DNA from: Methanosarcinales archaeon
Lineage (GTDB): Archaea; Halobacteriota; Methanosarcinia; Methanosarcinales; Methanogasteraceae
Direction: 5' to 3'
Assembly: GCA_030604085.1 (NCBI GenBank)
Contig: JAUVWP010000006.1
Location: 1-34,338, forward strand
Length of the DNA: 34,338 nucleotides
Shown here piece after piece: positions 1-8,707 of the stretch (position 1 is the stretch's first letter; each line of letters starts with the position of its first letter). Under the pieces are notes generated by a model, which ran no database searches, had not been told where the DNA came from, and was given only the letters and a program-made list of their open reading frames with translations. The position numbers and the translations under genes are program-made.

Positions 1-2
1 AA

Positions 3-919
3 ATGACAAGAGGCATAGATGTTTTGCAAAACGGACCTAAAGAAAGAAAACTGTCAGGTTTGGAAAATAAAAGCTGGTGGAAAATAATCCTTTATTGCAC
101 GAGCTTTTTCTTGATTTTTTTTATTTCAGCAATTGTAGTCAGCCTGCTTACAGGCGGGATACAAGACCCTTCTGCGAGATTTGCTATCAGGGAGATCTTC
201 CTGAGATTGCCCATCACCCTTGTTTTGTTCTGGCTGTTTGCACATTATGTTGTTAAGAAGCCGTTATCCTTCTTTATGATAAGAAAACCTACAAACGAGA
301 TACTGAAGTGGGTTGGTATTGGGTTCGTTTTGCCTTTATCTGTGATTTTAATTTATTTGATATTTGGTAAAATTGAACTTCTTGGTCATGCAGACCCATT
401 ATCCTCTTCTGTAATTATATATCTCATTGTTGCAACAATTTCAATGGCTCTGCGGGCGGAATACTTGAAGAAGTTCTCTTTAAGAAATACATGTTCAGGA
501 TTCTTGAAGAAAAATGGAACACTACAATCGCAATTCTCGGTCCTGCAATACTATTTGGTTCAATTCATCTATTGATGATAGACCGCATTGATTTAGTGAA
601 CGTGATTCTTGTAGTAATTCCCATAACATTAGTCGGTGTTGTGTTTGGTTTAATTGTACATATCACAAGAAATGTCTGGAATGCGGTGGTTGTACACGGT
701 ATCTGGAATCTCTTTCTGGCAGGACGAATCATCAGGGTATCTGCTTTTGAAGATCATCAGTTTAATGCCATTTATCAACTTCAAATAACAAGCGATAACA
801 TATTGTTGACAGGAGGAAGTTTTGGGGTTGAGTCGGCAGTGCCTGCCATCGCAGTTTATCTTACTGCAATTCTTGTGTTGCTACGGTACACGGTAAGGAA
901 ATATTCAAGAGATACTTAA
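3..919 (+). pseudogene. CPBP-family (CAAX-like) intramembrane metalloprotease, frameshifted
   Basis: ORFs 3..575 and 491..919 are two halves of one polytopic protein. Reading the second frame upstream gives AGGILEEVLFKKYMFRILEEKW..FGSIHLL, matching the CPBP EExxF[RK] and FGxxH motifs. The frame changes near 450-470. Confidence 0.75.
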
Positions 920-935
920 AAGGAGGAGATATAAG

Positions 936-1548
936 ATGGAGAATAAATTTTTGTTTAATGATAGTATAATCGTCAGGTTTATCAGCCTTTTCGTGATCGG
1001 TGCAATTCTCTTCACAACGGTATGGTATCTGAGTTACCACTTCTTACCCGAAGGTATTTTGCAAGGTAAAACCGGCTCAGCTATTATTGTGGGTTCGGAT
1101 GCAGCACCCACCATGCTTGAAGAATGGGGCACGATTGTGAGGTACAATCTCGGGGTTTTAGTTTTAATCGCCCTGGTCAACCTTATCCGGTATCTGGACC
1201 GCATTCCGCTTGGCTACATAACGCCTCTTGGCATGATTAACCATGTATGCCGTCTTTTTGGGAACGAACTCATTTTCCATCCCTATGGCGGAGCCAATGG
1301 CACCAACATTAGCAGTATTGGGGCGTGGCGGACCTTATGAGATGACCGCCTTCATACTTATGGCAGTTGCAACTTACAACCAGTCTCGTATTGCGCTCAC
1401 AAAAGAAGAAATACACAGCTTGAAAGACATCCACCACATCGATCCGGTTCCACGGATGTCGCTGGAACAATGGGCTGGAGTTGGGCTTGCAATTGCAATG
1501 ATACTCCTTGCCGGATGGCGTGAAGCAACTATGATTATGGCGTTATAG
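936..1548 (+). pseudogene. Polytopic membrane protein, possibly SpoIIM/DUF95-like, frameshifted
   Basis: ORFs 936..1340 and 1243..1548 read as one membrane protein with a frame change near 1235-1250 (..PLGMINHV / YAVFLGTNSFSIPM..RGGPYEMTAFILMAVATYN). Good RBS (aggagg) upstream of 936. Confidence 0.5.
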
Positions 1549-1567
1549 GACGTGTACATGGAATAGA

Positions 1568-2311
1568 ATGATGAAATCGGAATTAGACAAAGACATCAAA
1601 ACTCTTTTTACAGCTTCGGAAAACGTTTCTGGCAAAGTTTACACTTCAAATCAGATCAAAGACCTGCCCTTGCCAGTCCAGAGGTATTTCAAGTATTCAC
1701 TGAAGGAAAATCAGTCTTATGTGAGTTACGCCAGATTACAGCATGGTGGAGAATTTAAAGCAAGTAAAAATTGGGTATCTATCAAAGGAGAAGAATATTT
1801 CACAGTGAAAAAACCAGGATTTGTCTGGTTTGGGAGAGTTCCGTTATTTTCGGCAAAGGATGTCTATATTGACGGTACGGGAAATCTTAAAGTCAAATTG
1901 TTATCTCTCATAAAAATTGTTGATGCGAAGGGAAGAGAAACCGATCAAGGTGAACTTCTCAGATGGTTAGGTGAAGCCCCTTTGTTTCCTACAGCACTAT
2001 TACCTTCAGAGAATCTAAGATGGGAACCAATAGATAACAATTCTGCAAAAGTGATTTTTACTGATAAAAACCTGACTATTGAAGGTGTATTCTATTTTAA
2101 TGAAGAAGGACAGATCACTCAATTCAAAACAAAAAGATACAAAGATAATACCCTGGAGAACTTCACAGGTTATTGTGGCGACTACAGGACTGTCGATGGT
2201 ATGAAAGTACCTTTCTACTTAGAGGCTACCTGGAATCTTGAATCTGGTGATTTAAGTTATGCAAAATTCAAAATAGTTAGAATTGAATACAACACCCCTT
2301 CAAAATTTTGA
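1568..2311 (+). CDS. DUF6544/DUF6920-like protein
   Basis: Intact 247-aa ORF with LPLPVQRYFKYSL near the N-terminus and GGEFK..W..IKGEEYF..KPGFVW, typical of this family. Confidence 0.6.
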   Translation: MMKSELDKDIKTLFTASENVSGKVYTSNQIKDLPLPVQRYFKYSLKENQSYVSYARLQHGGEFKASKNWVSIKGEEYFTVKKPGFVWFGRVPLFSAKDVYIDGTGNLKVKLLSLIKIVDAKGRETDQGELLRWLGEAPLFPTALLPSENLRWEPIDNNSAKVIFTDKNLTIEGVFYFNEEGQITQFKTKRYKDNTLENFTGYCGDYRTVDGMKVPFYLEATWNLESGDLSYAKFKIVRIEYNTPSKF

Positions 2312-2459
2312 TAGCCAGCCCCCGGATTCACTCTTTGTTGCGCTTCCAGTCGGGACTCGTTCTCTAAAGTCTGCACTCCGATTGTCAGCAAGGCGCATTC
2401 CTCCGCACATACCAAAATTTGCATTTTATTGTTAGATATCACTCTCCACCACAATACCT

Positions 2460-2527
2460 TTCGATTAATCGAAATGTTTAAGTACTATTACTTACACCCA
2501 TACAATCAGACCAGTCGATTAATCGAC
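2460..2527. promoter_or_regulatory. Two copies of the palindrome TCGATTAATCGA upstream of a small His-rich ORF
   Basis: TTCGATTAATCGAA at 2460-2473 and GTCGATTAATCGAC at 2514-2527; 54 bp between equivalent positions. Confidence 0.6.
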
Positions 2528-2554
2528 AAGTCTGAACAAAAGGAGGTAAACAAC

Positions 2555-2767
2555 ATGAACAACCACAGCCACCACGACCACAACGAACCACTATATGATG
2601 GACATCCATTCGAGGGGCTCATCGAGAGGGCACTGCTGCATCAGCATCAGCAGGACGAGAGCACCTACACCGCGCAACACAGGTCCGCCATCCCTGCGTA
2701 CCGGATCACAATCGAGCACGGATCGATCCGGATCAGGCAGGAATGCGCTGCCAGCGCGGGGGTGTAG
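2555..2767 (+). CDS. Small His-rich protein
   Basis: ATG at 2555 preceded by aaaggaggt. Product MNNHSHHDHNEPLYDGHPFEGLIERALLHQHQQDES... Follows the twin palindromes and precedes an exported-protein gene. Confidence 0.55.
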   Translation: MNNHSHHDHNEPLYDGHPFEGLIERALLHQHQQDESTYTAQHRSAIPAYRITIEHGSIRIRQECAASAGV

Positions 2768-2771
2768 TACC

Positions 2772-4001
2772 ATGACCCAAAGCACCGCAAACCGGATACG
2801 ATATCTCTTCATTCTCGCAATACTCGCATCAGCAATCACGATCACCTCTGCCTCTGCGGCAGGAGGCGCGCTTAAGGTAGATATCACGAGATACGAGCCG
2901 TACCCGGCAGAGATCGGGAAGTACGTGGATCTATGGGTGAACGTCGAGAACATGGGCGGCGGCACAGCAGAGGATGTGACGATCGAACTTATGCCAAAAT
3001 ATCCATTCACACTCGACTCGAGCAGCAATGCCTGCCAGAACAAGGGAAGCATCGGGGCAGACTCCTCTGCAATGTATGAATACCGGCTCTTCGTAGCCGC
3101 TGACGCAAAACCCGGAACCCACGAGATCACGATCAGGTATCAGGGCGATGAAGGCACGACATGGTCTGAAAGGGACTTTGAGATCAAGGTGGGCACAGAC
3201 ACCCTCGACAGCAGGGGCACGCTCAAGCTCGAAGCGATAAATATAGACCCGGAGGTGCTTATTCCCGGAGACGAGGGTACTGTGACGATCACGCTCACAA
3301 ACACCGCATCCCAGTACTCAGTAACGATTAACGGTAAGGATTACGATACCAATGCGCAGTTAAAGGAGGTAGAACTCATAGGGTCGGATGGGATCGATGT
3401 TGTGACCGGTTCCTACCAGAATATGGGTGTTCTCGGACCCGGTGACTCAATCGAGATCTCATATAACGTGCGGGTTAGCGATGATGCAACGGATGGAACC
3501 GAGCATCTGAACCTCGCGCTCACTGGAAGTTCTCACACATACAATGCAAAGTGGAACATACCTATCATGGTCGAATCCGCTGGAATTAAGATCATTCCGT
3601 CCAAGCCACTGAAACTCGCCTGTGACGGGGGCAAGATCGAGTTTGACGTCGCAAACACGCACTCAAGCACGTTTACGTCCGTGAGCATCGAACCGCGGTC
3701 AGAAGGCATCACGTTTACGCCTGCCGAGTACTTCATCGGAACAATGGAACCTGACGAACTCTTCACAATCGAGTTCGATTGCGAGGTTACAGGAAATTCA
3801 TCCGATGACGCCGAGCTCCACCTCTATGCAGAGTACCGAAATGGCAACAACCAGCATGAGCGGGTCATCAACAACCGGGTGATCGAGATCGAACCCGTGG
3901 TTCCGGAGGGTAATTCCAGTACTATCATGATCGGTGCAGCGCTGCTTTTGGTGGTCGTTGTTGGCGCAGGCGTCTACCGCAGAAAGAGACGAAAGAACTA
4001 A
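2772..4001 (+). CDS. Secreted/membrane-anchored COG1361-like (S-layer type) protein
   Basis: Signal peptide (MTQSTANRIRYLFILAILASAITITSASA), NEW1/CARDB-like beta domains, C-terminal TM plus RRKRRKN. ATG at 2772 is in frame with the supplied ORF. Confidence 0.75.
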   Translation: MTQSTANRIRYLFILAILASAITITSASAAGGALKVDITRYEPYPAEIGKYVDLWVNVENMGGGTAEDVTIELMPKYPFTLDSSSNACQNKGSIGADSSAMYEYRLFVAADAKPGTHEITIRYQGDEGTTWSERDFEIKVGTDTLDSRGTLKLEAINIDPEVLIPGDEGTVTITLTNTASQYSVTINGKDYDTNAQLKEVELIGSDGIDVVTGSYQNMGVLGPGDSIEISYNVRVSDDATDGTEHLNLALTGSSHTYNAKWNIPIMVESAGIKIIPSKPLKLACDGGKIEFDVANTHSSTFTSVSIEPRSEGITFTPAEYFIGTMEPDELFTIEFDCEVTGNSSDDAELHLYAEYRNGNNQHERVINNRVIEIEPVVPEGNSSTIMIGAALLLVVVVGAGVYRRKRRKN

Positions 4002-4029
4002 AATCCAGTCAATCAGGAGCTGATTCACA

Positions 4030-5241
4030 ATGATAAACCCGGCACAATCGGCGCGGATCGCAATCGGCAGCATCACGAGCGCCAAGATGCGATCTGCATT
4101 GACCGCTCTTGGAATCATCATCGGCGTTGCAGCAGTCGTTGCCAACGTCGCGCTCGGCGCAAGCTTTACCCAGTACTTCGCAGACGAGCTTGACTCGATC
4201 GGCACGAACTTCATCATCATTCAAGGAAAGGAAGATAATCTCTTCTTTGATAACGAACTGAAACTGATAAAGAATACCCCGGGCATTGCGAGCGTGTCTC
4301 CTATAATATGGCGATCTGCTGAGGTGAAATACATGTCCGAGTCCAGGATCGCCACTGTCGAGGGAGTTTCTGAAGATTGTTATGAAGTTCGCAACATGAA
4401 TATCGCAGAGGGATCTTTTTTAACAGACAAAGATCGGTACGCGGTAGTTCTTGGATACAATGTTGCAAACGATAAGTTTGACCGGAAGATCGGTCTGCAG
4501 AACTCGATCGATCTAACGTTCCGGCTGGACGACGGGACATCAGTCACCAGGAAATTTAAGGTGAAAGGGATCATTGGGGAGATTAATTTTTTCGGCGATC
4601 CGAGTGGAGCTTCGAATAACGACATCTTAATCCCGATCGATACGATGATTGCGCTAACAGGAGAGAACGACTACAGCGCATTCTTTGCATCAGCATCCAG
4701 CCTCGACACAGTGGAAGAAACCGCAGAAGAGATGGATAAGCGGCTCGCCAGAAACTTCGGAGTCTCCAAGCGTGACATGGACGATAAAGATGCGAAACCG
4801 TACGTGATAACCACGCAGACCGAACTTCTGGAGAAGACGGGCGTTTGGGCTGACGCGATCGGCGCACTCCTGACAGCCGTTGCACTGATCTCGCTTGTCG
4901 TTGGCTCGATCGGGATTGCGAACATCATGCTTGTGACGGTTAACGAGCGGACAAATGAGATCGGGCTGATGAAATCGCTTGGATTCACGAGCAGGGATGT
5001 TCTTTCGCTCTTTGTCGTGGAGTCGGCGGTAATCGGACTCTTCGGCGGAATGCTTGGCTCACTCCTTGGAGTTGTCGGAGCTTACGGCGCAACGAGTATA
5101 ATAGGTCTACCAAACGTATTTCCAGTCTTGCTGATCGTGGTCGGATTCGGTGTCTCTGTCGGGGTCGGTCTGATCGCGGGGGCGTTTCCCGCGTACAAGG
5201 CTGCGAAGATGAATCCGGTGGATGCGCTGCGGCACGAGTGA
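4030..5241 (+). CDS. ABC transporter permease, MacB/FtsX type
   Basis: N-terminal SALTALGIIIGVAAVV, periplasmic MacB_PCD-like region, C-terminal SIGIANIMLVTVNERTNEIGLMKSLG. Confidence 0.9.
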   Translation: MINPAQSARIAIGSITSAKMRSALTALGIIIGVAAVVANVALGASFTQYFADELDSIGTNFIIIQGKEDNLFFDNELKLIKNTPGIASVSPIIWRSAEVKYMSESRIATVEGVSEDCYEVRNMNIAEGSFLTDKDRYAVVLGYNVANDKFDRKIGLQNSIDLTFRLDDGTSVTRKFKVKGIIGEINFFGDPSGASNNDILIPIDTMIALTGENDYSAFFASASSLDTVEETAEEMDKRLARNFGVSKRDMDDKDAKPYVITTQTELLEKTGVWADAIGALLTAVALISLVVGSIGIANIMLVTVNERTNEIGLMKSLGFTSRDVLSLFVVESAVIGLFGGMLGSLLGVVGAYGATSIIGLPNVFPVLLIVVGFGVSVGVGLIAGAFPAYKAAKMNPVDALRHE

Positions 5242-5306
5242 AATATATGAGGATGGTTGAAGAAGCGATGAAACAAGATGAGTACGAAACAGGAGGCGGA
5301 AAAACC

Positions 5307-6356
5307 ATGGACAAAATTGTAAAGAATTTATTGTGCGCTGCAATAATATTATTTGCAGCCATTTCGCTTGCATCTGCAACAGAGGTATTTATATATCCTG
5401 CACATCACCATCTTGGAGATGATTTTAAAGAAGAATTGACCCCGGGAGAACCGGAAGGTCTGGTTTACACCACCACTTTCAATCTGGATTCTCGGGCAGA
5501 TATAACGGGTGCGGAACTCAGATTGACAACTAAAAGCGTTGTCCCATGTCCGACCGATGAATTTTTGGACGAGGTTTACCTGAATGAAATGTGGATCGTG
5601 ACCCTTAACGACCATACCCCGGAACAAACTCCGGATGATGGCGCGATAGATATTGTAATCCCGGTTGATCCAAGCATTTTAAAATCCGGGATAAACACCA
5701 TAAGAATCACATCCGGAGGCGATGCGGAAGGAAGTAATTATGACGACTTTGAGTTTTACAACCTTCAACTAACGATATGGAAATCCGGAGGGGTCCTATC
5801 GGGCAGTGTCGCATACAAAGGCGAACCTGCCAGTTATGTATGGGTCCATATCTATCGTTACGGAACCGAGGAATTAGTGAGCTCTTGCATGACCGATGAA
5901 AACGGCTTTTATTCCATCGAACTCCCAAAGGGTGTTTATGGTGTCAAAGCAGAGCGATATGACAATCTGTATGGCGGTCATGCTTCAGATATCGAAAAGA
6001 TCGTGATTGCGGATTCAGATGTTTCGCTTGACCTGGAAATGTCCGATTTTGGAGGGTGGACAATAATCGTACTTCTTCTGGCACCTGTTGTGGTGTTCGC
6101 CTTGCACGGATTTGCTACTGCAATCACTGTGTACGTATTCACCAGGAAAAGAAAGTTGGCTGTGATCGGGTTCGTACTCGGGACAATAGCAGCGTTTGCT
6201 GTGCTTTTCCTGCTTTACCAGATCGGTGTTTCGGACATGTTAGAACGATGGACTCTGCTGCTATCAGCAGGCATTGTTATCGGTGTAGTTGCGGTTCCGA
6301 TCATCCTGCTTGAGCAAAAGAAACCCGGGGTGGCAGATGAGGTGAAAAGAGTATGA
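5307..6356 (+). CDS. Exported membrane protein with carboxypeptidase-regulatory-like (CNA-B type) domain and C-terminal TMs
   Basis: ATG at 5307 with aggaggcgg RBS; signal peptide; GVLSGSVAYKGEPASYVWVHIYRYGTEELVSSCMTDENGFYSIELPKGVYGV. Confidence 0.65.
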   Translation: MDKIVKNLLCAAIILFAAISLASATEVFIYPAHHHLGDDFKEELTPGEPEGLVYTTTFNLDSRADITGAELRLTTKSVVPCPTDEFLDEVYLNEMWIVTLNDHTPEQTPDDGAIDIVIPVDPSILKSGINTIRITSGGDAEGSNYDDFEFYNLQLTIWKSGGVLSGSVAYKGEPASYVWVHIYRYGTEELVSSCMTDENGFYSIELPKGVYGVKAERYDNLYGGHASDIEKIVIADSDVSLDLEMSDFGGWTIIVLLLAPVVVFALHGFATAITVYVFTRKRKLAVIGFVLGTIAAFAVLFLLYQIGVSDMLERWTLLLSAGIVIGVVAVPIILLEQKKPGVADEVKRV

Positions 6357-6991
6357 GAACAATCACAAAACTCGGAATCGGAATGCTTGCCGTGATCGTG
6401 CTGCTCTCCTGCGCATGGATGTATCACACCCACAGCCTTTATGAGGAGACGTACAGAAGCGAATACCGCTATGAGGTCACAGTAAGAACTGATTCGGTTC
6501 TGCAGAACGCAACATTTTACGTGCCGCTGCCGGCATCAGAAGATGGATCGAAGATCGGCGAAGAGATCATAGCAAAAAACGCCTCCATACCTGCTGGGTG
6601 GAACTGCGACCTCATCGAAACCGAGCATGGGACGATGTTGAAGATACACGCAGAGGGAATGATTCCTGATCGTTACACCCCTCCTGTGCCATTACCAGAA
6701 GAAGAGTGTGGTCCGGACGCAATTCCCTGCCCGGTTCAGACACATATGGTCAAATGGGTTTCGGTGAGGGTACATGCCGATCACGAGATAAACACAAAAA
6801 ACCCGGCTGGAAACGAGCCAATGCTCTCCCCGAAGTACAACCTTGCCAGTTCGGTCTACAGGATGCCGCATCCCAAAGACCGGACGCCTCCGGCATGTTA
6901 TGAATACGAGAGCCGCATCTATGCGAATTACACAGCATCAGCCGATGCGGAAATATCGATTCACGTTGAACTCACCGGAGAGAACATGTGA
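6353..6991 (+). CDS. Membrane-anchored exported protein of unknown function, possibly truncated by TGA
   Basis: ORF overlaps the preceding stop; N-terminal TM. The same frame continues past TGA (6989-6991) as WVYGWSGNKYMDRVGVMLTGAQDGWCAASGNLVTGEGRY to TGA at 7109-7111. Confidence 0.6.
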   Translation: MRTITKLGIGMLAVIVLLSCAWMYHTHSLYEETYRSEYRYEVTVRTDSVLQNATFYVPLPASEDGSKIGEEIIAKNASIPAGWNCDLIETEHGTMLKIHAEGMIPDRYTPPVPLPEEECGPDAIPCPVQTHMVKWVSVRVHADHEINTKNPAGNEPMLSPKYNLASSVYRMPHPKDRTPPACYEYESRIYANYTASADAEISIHVELTGENM

Positions 6992-7196
6992 TGGGTCTAC
7001 GGATGGTCTGGCAACAAGTACATGGATCGGGTCGGCGTGATGCTCACAGGAGCGCAGGACGGATGGTGTGCTGCATCAGGGAATCTTGTCACGGGAGAGG
7101 GCAGGTATTGAGATGCGAGGGGTGAATGTGATCGCCTGCACCGCACCCACCCGCTGACCGGATTGTGCGCGGGAGATGGGGTGCTTGTGAAGGGAT

Positions 7197-8564
7197 TCAA
7201 CCAATCTTCGACCTGAAATCCGAAAGATCCATGACCAGATAACCGGACTGCCTTAGATCCTCTTTTTTATCGATTGATTTCGCTATCAGTCCGAAGTCTT
7301 TCCTGTTCGAGTCCCATGACACGTGCTCTGACTTTTCTTCGAGTTTGCCAAGTTCCCTCTTTGCATCCCTTGGGCTCATATCCTTCCATTTACACTCGAT
7401 AAAGAGAATTTCCCTGCTCTTTTCATTCAATGCCACGAGATCGATCTCCTTGTCACGGTGCCACCACTTCCCGATGCGATCAAAACGATTTGATAGTGGA
7501 ATATAATTGAATAGATCATCCCTCACAAAAATTTCGAATCGTTTGCCAAGATAACTGGATAATTCGTCGTTGCGCAGGATAAATGCCCCTCTTTCCATCC
7601 GCTCCCTGTGTTTGTGAACGAAATTGAACCAGAAATCGAAGAGATTGTCCTTGATCGTATATATGCCCGCCTTTCCACTGCTCACGATCGGTACGGTTCT
7701 CTCGACGAAACCAAGTCGGATCAGGTTATCCAGATACGGATAAATCTTTCTTGCGTCGATTCCAACAGAGTTTGCTATCTCGCCGGGTCTTGTGCTGCCG
7801 TACGCGATCGCGTTTAAGATTGAGAAATATGTCTTCAGTTCTTTGAATTCCTGTGATATTATAAAATATGGCTCCCTGTAGAAATACCCATCCTTTCTGA
7901 AGAACTCAAGTTCTATAAAATCGGTGAACGTTTCATATTCCGCTGCTTTGAGCAGATATTCAGGCACCCCTCCGATTGTCATGTACAGTTTCGCACGATC
8001 CTCAAAGTTCATCCCGGAAAAATCACCGGTAAACGAAAAAGGCAGTTTATCTAGAAGAATGTCCCTGCTCCGCCGCCCATACAGCGGAGAAGACTGTGAT
8101 AGAACCTTCTCACTCATCAGACCGAGAAGGGAACCTGAAAGCACGATAAATATATTTGTATTCGAGAACTTCAGATCCCACAATCGCTGAAGCGTGCTCA
8201 GAATGGTCTTATCGCTCCGTATCATGTATGAAAACTCATCAATCACCAGATAGGTTCGTTTATCAGGAACATTTTTTACAAAATATTCAAATAGTTGATT
8301 CCAATCTTTAATCTCCAGTTGAGCGAGGAGCGGATCTCTGAGATACTCCGCCATCTTCTCTTTCAACTCTTCGATCTGCTGTTTTGGTGTGGAATCGGCA
8401 GCGATGTAGAATACCCCCTCGCGACCTCTGATGAATTCGAGGAGCAGTCGCGTCTTTCCGATCCTGCGCCGCCCGTACAGGACGATCAATCTCGCGCCGC
8501 TGCCCCCCCATTCCCTGTTGAGTAGTTTCAGTTCGGGTTCTCGATTTACGAATGTACTAATCAT
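7197..8564 (-). CDS. Archaeal AAA ATPase with wHTH and DUF234 PD-(D/E)XK-like domain
   Basis: NREPELKLLNREW, Walker A YGRRRIGKTRLLLEF, VIDEFSYM, wHTH (GEIANSVGIDARKIYPYLDNLIRLGFVER), C-terminal EIDLVALNEKSREILFIECKWK. Confidence 0.9.
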   Translation of the reverse strand: MISTFVNREPELKLLNREWGGSGARLIVLYGRRRIGKTRLLLEFIRGREGVFYIAADSTPKQQIEELKEKMAEYLRDPLLAQLEIKDWNQLFEYFVKNVPDKRTYLVIDEFSYMIRSDKTILSTLQRLWDLKFSNTNIFIVLSGSLLGLMSEKVLSQSSPLYGRRSRDILLDKLPFSFTGDFSGMNFEDRAKLYMTIGGVPEYLLKAAEYETFTDFIELEFFRKDGYFYREPYFIISQEFKELKTYFSILNAIAYGSTRPGEIANSVGIDARKIYPYLDNLIRLGFVERTVPIVSSGKAGIYTIKDNLFDFWFNFVHKHRERMERGAFILRNDELSSYLGKRFEIFVRDDLFNYIPLSNRFDRIGKWWHRDKEIDLVALNEKSREILFIECKWKDMSPRDAKRELGKLEEKSEHVSWDSNRKDFGLIAKSIDKKEDLRQSGYLVMDLSDFRSKIG

Positions 8565-8590
8565 AATTAGTACTAATTTGGATTAGTACT
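8554..8590. promoter_or_regulatory. Two adjoining palindromes over the ATPase start codon
   Basis: GTACTAAT-cata-ATTAGTAC (8554-8573) and AGTACTAAT-ttgg-ATTAGTACT (8569-8590). The minus-strand start codon (8562-8564) lies inside the first. Confidence 0.7.
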
Positions 8591-8707
8591 TAACAGTTTT
8601 CATCGGACAATAAGTCAGTCCGGACAGTCATTTGTAGAGGTGCCACATCTCGGGCATTGGCAGACCCTGCATGGGTGGAGAAGTGATCAATGATACTCCA
8701 TTTTTAA

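Noticed and set aside
2591-3130. Long antisense ORF 2591..3130 and similar antisense ORFs within 4000-5380
   Set aside because: They overlap well-supported genes (COG1361 protein, ABC permease) in the opposite strand, lack RBS and family motifs, and reflect codon bias.
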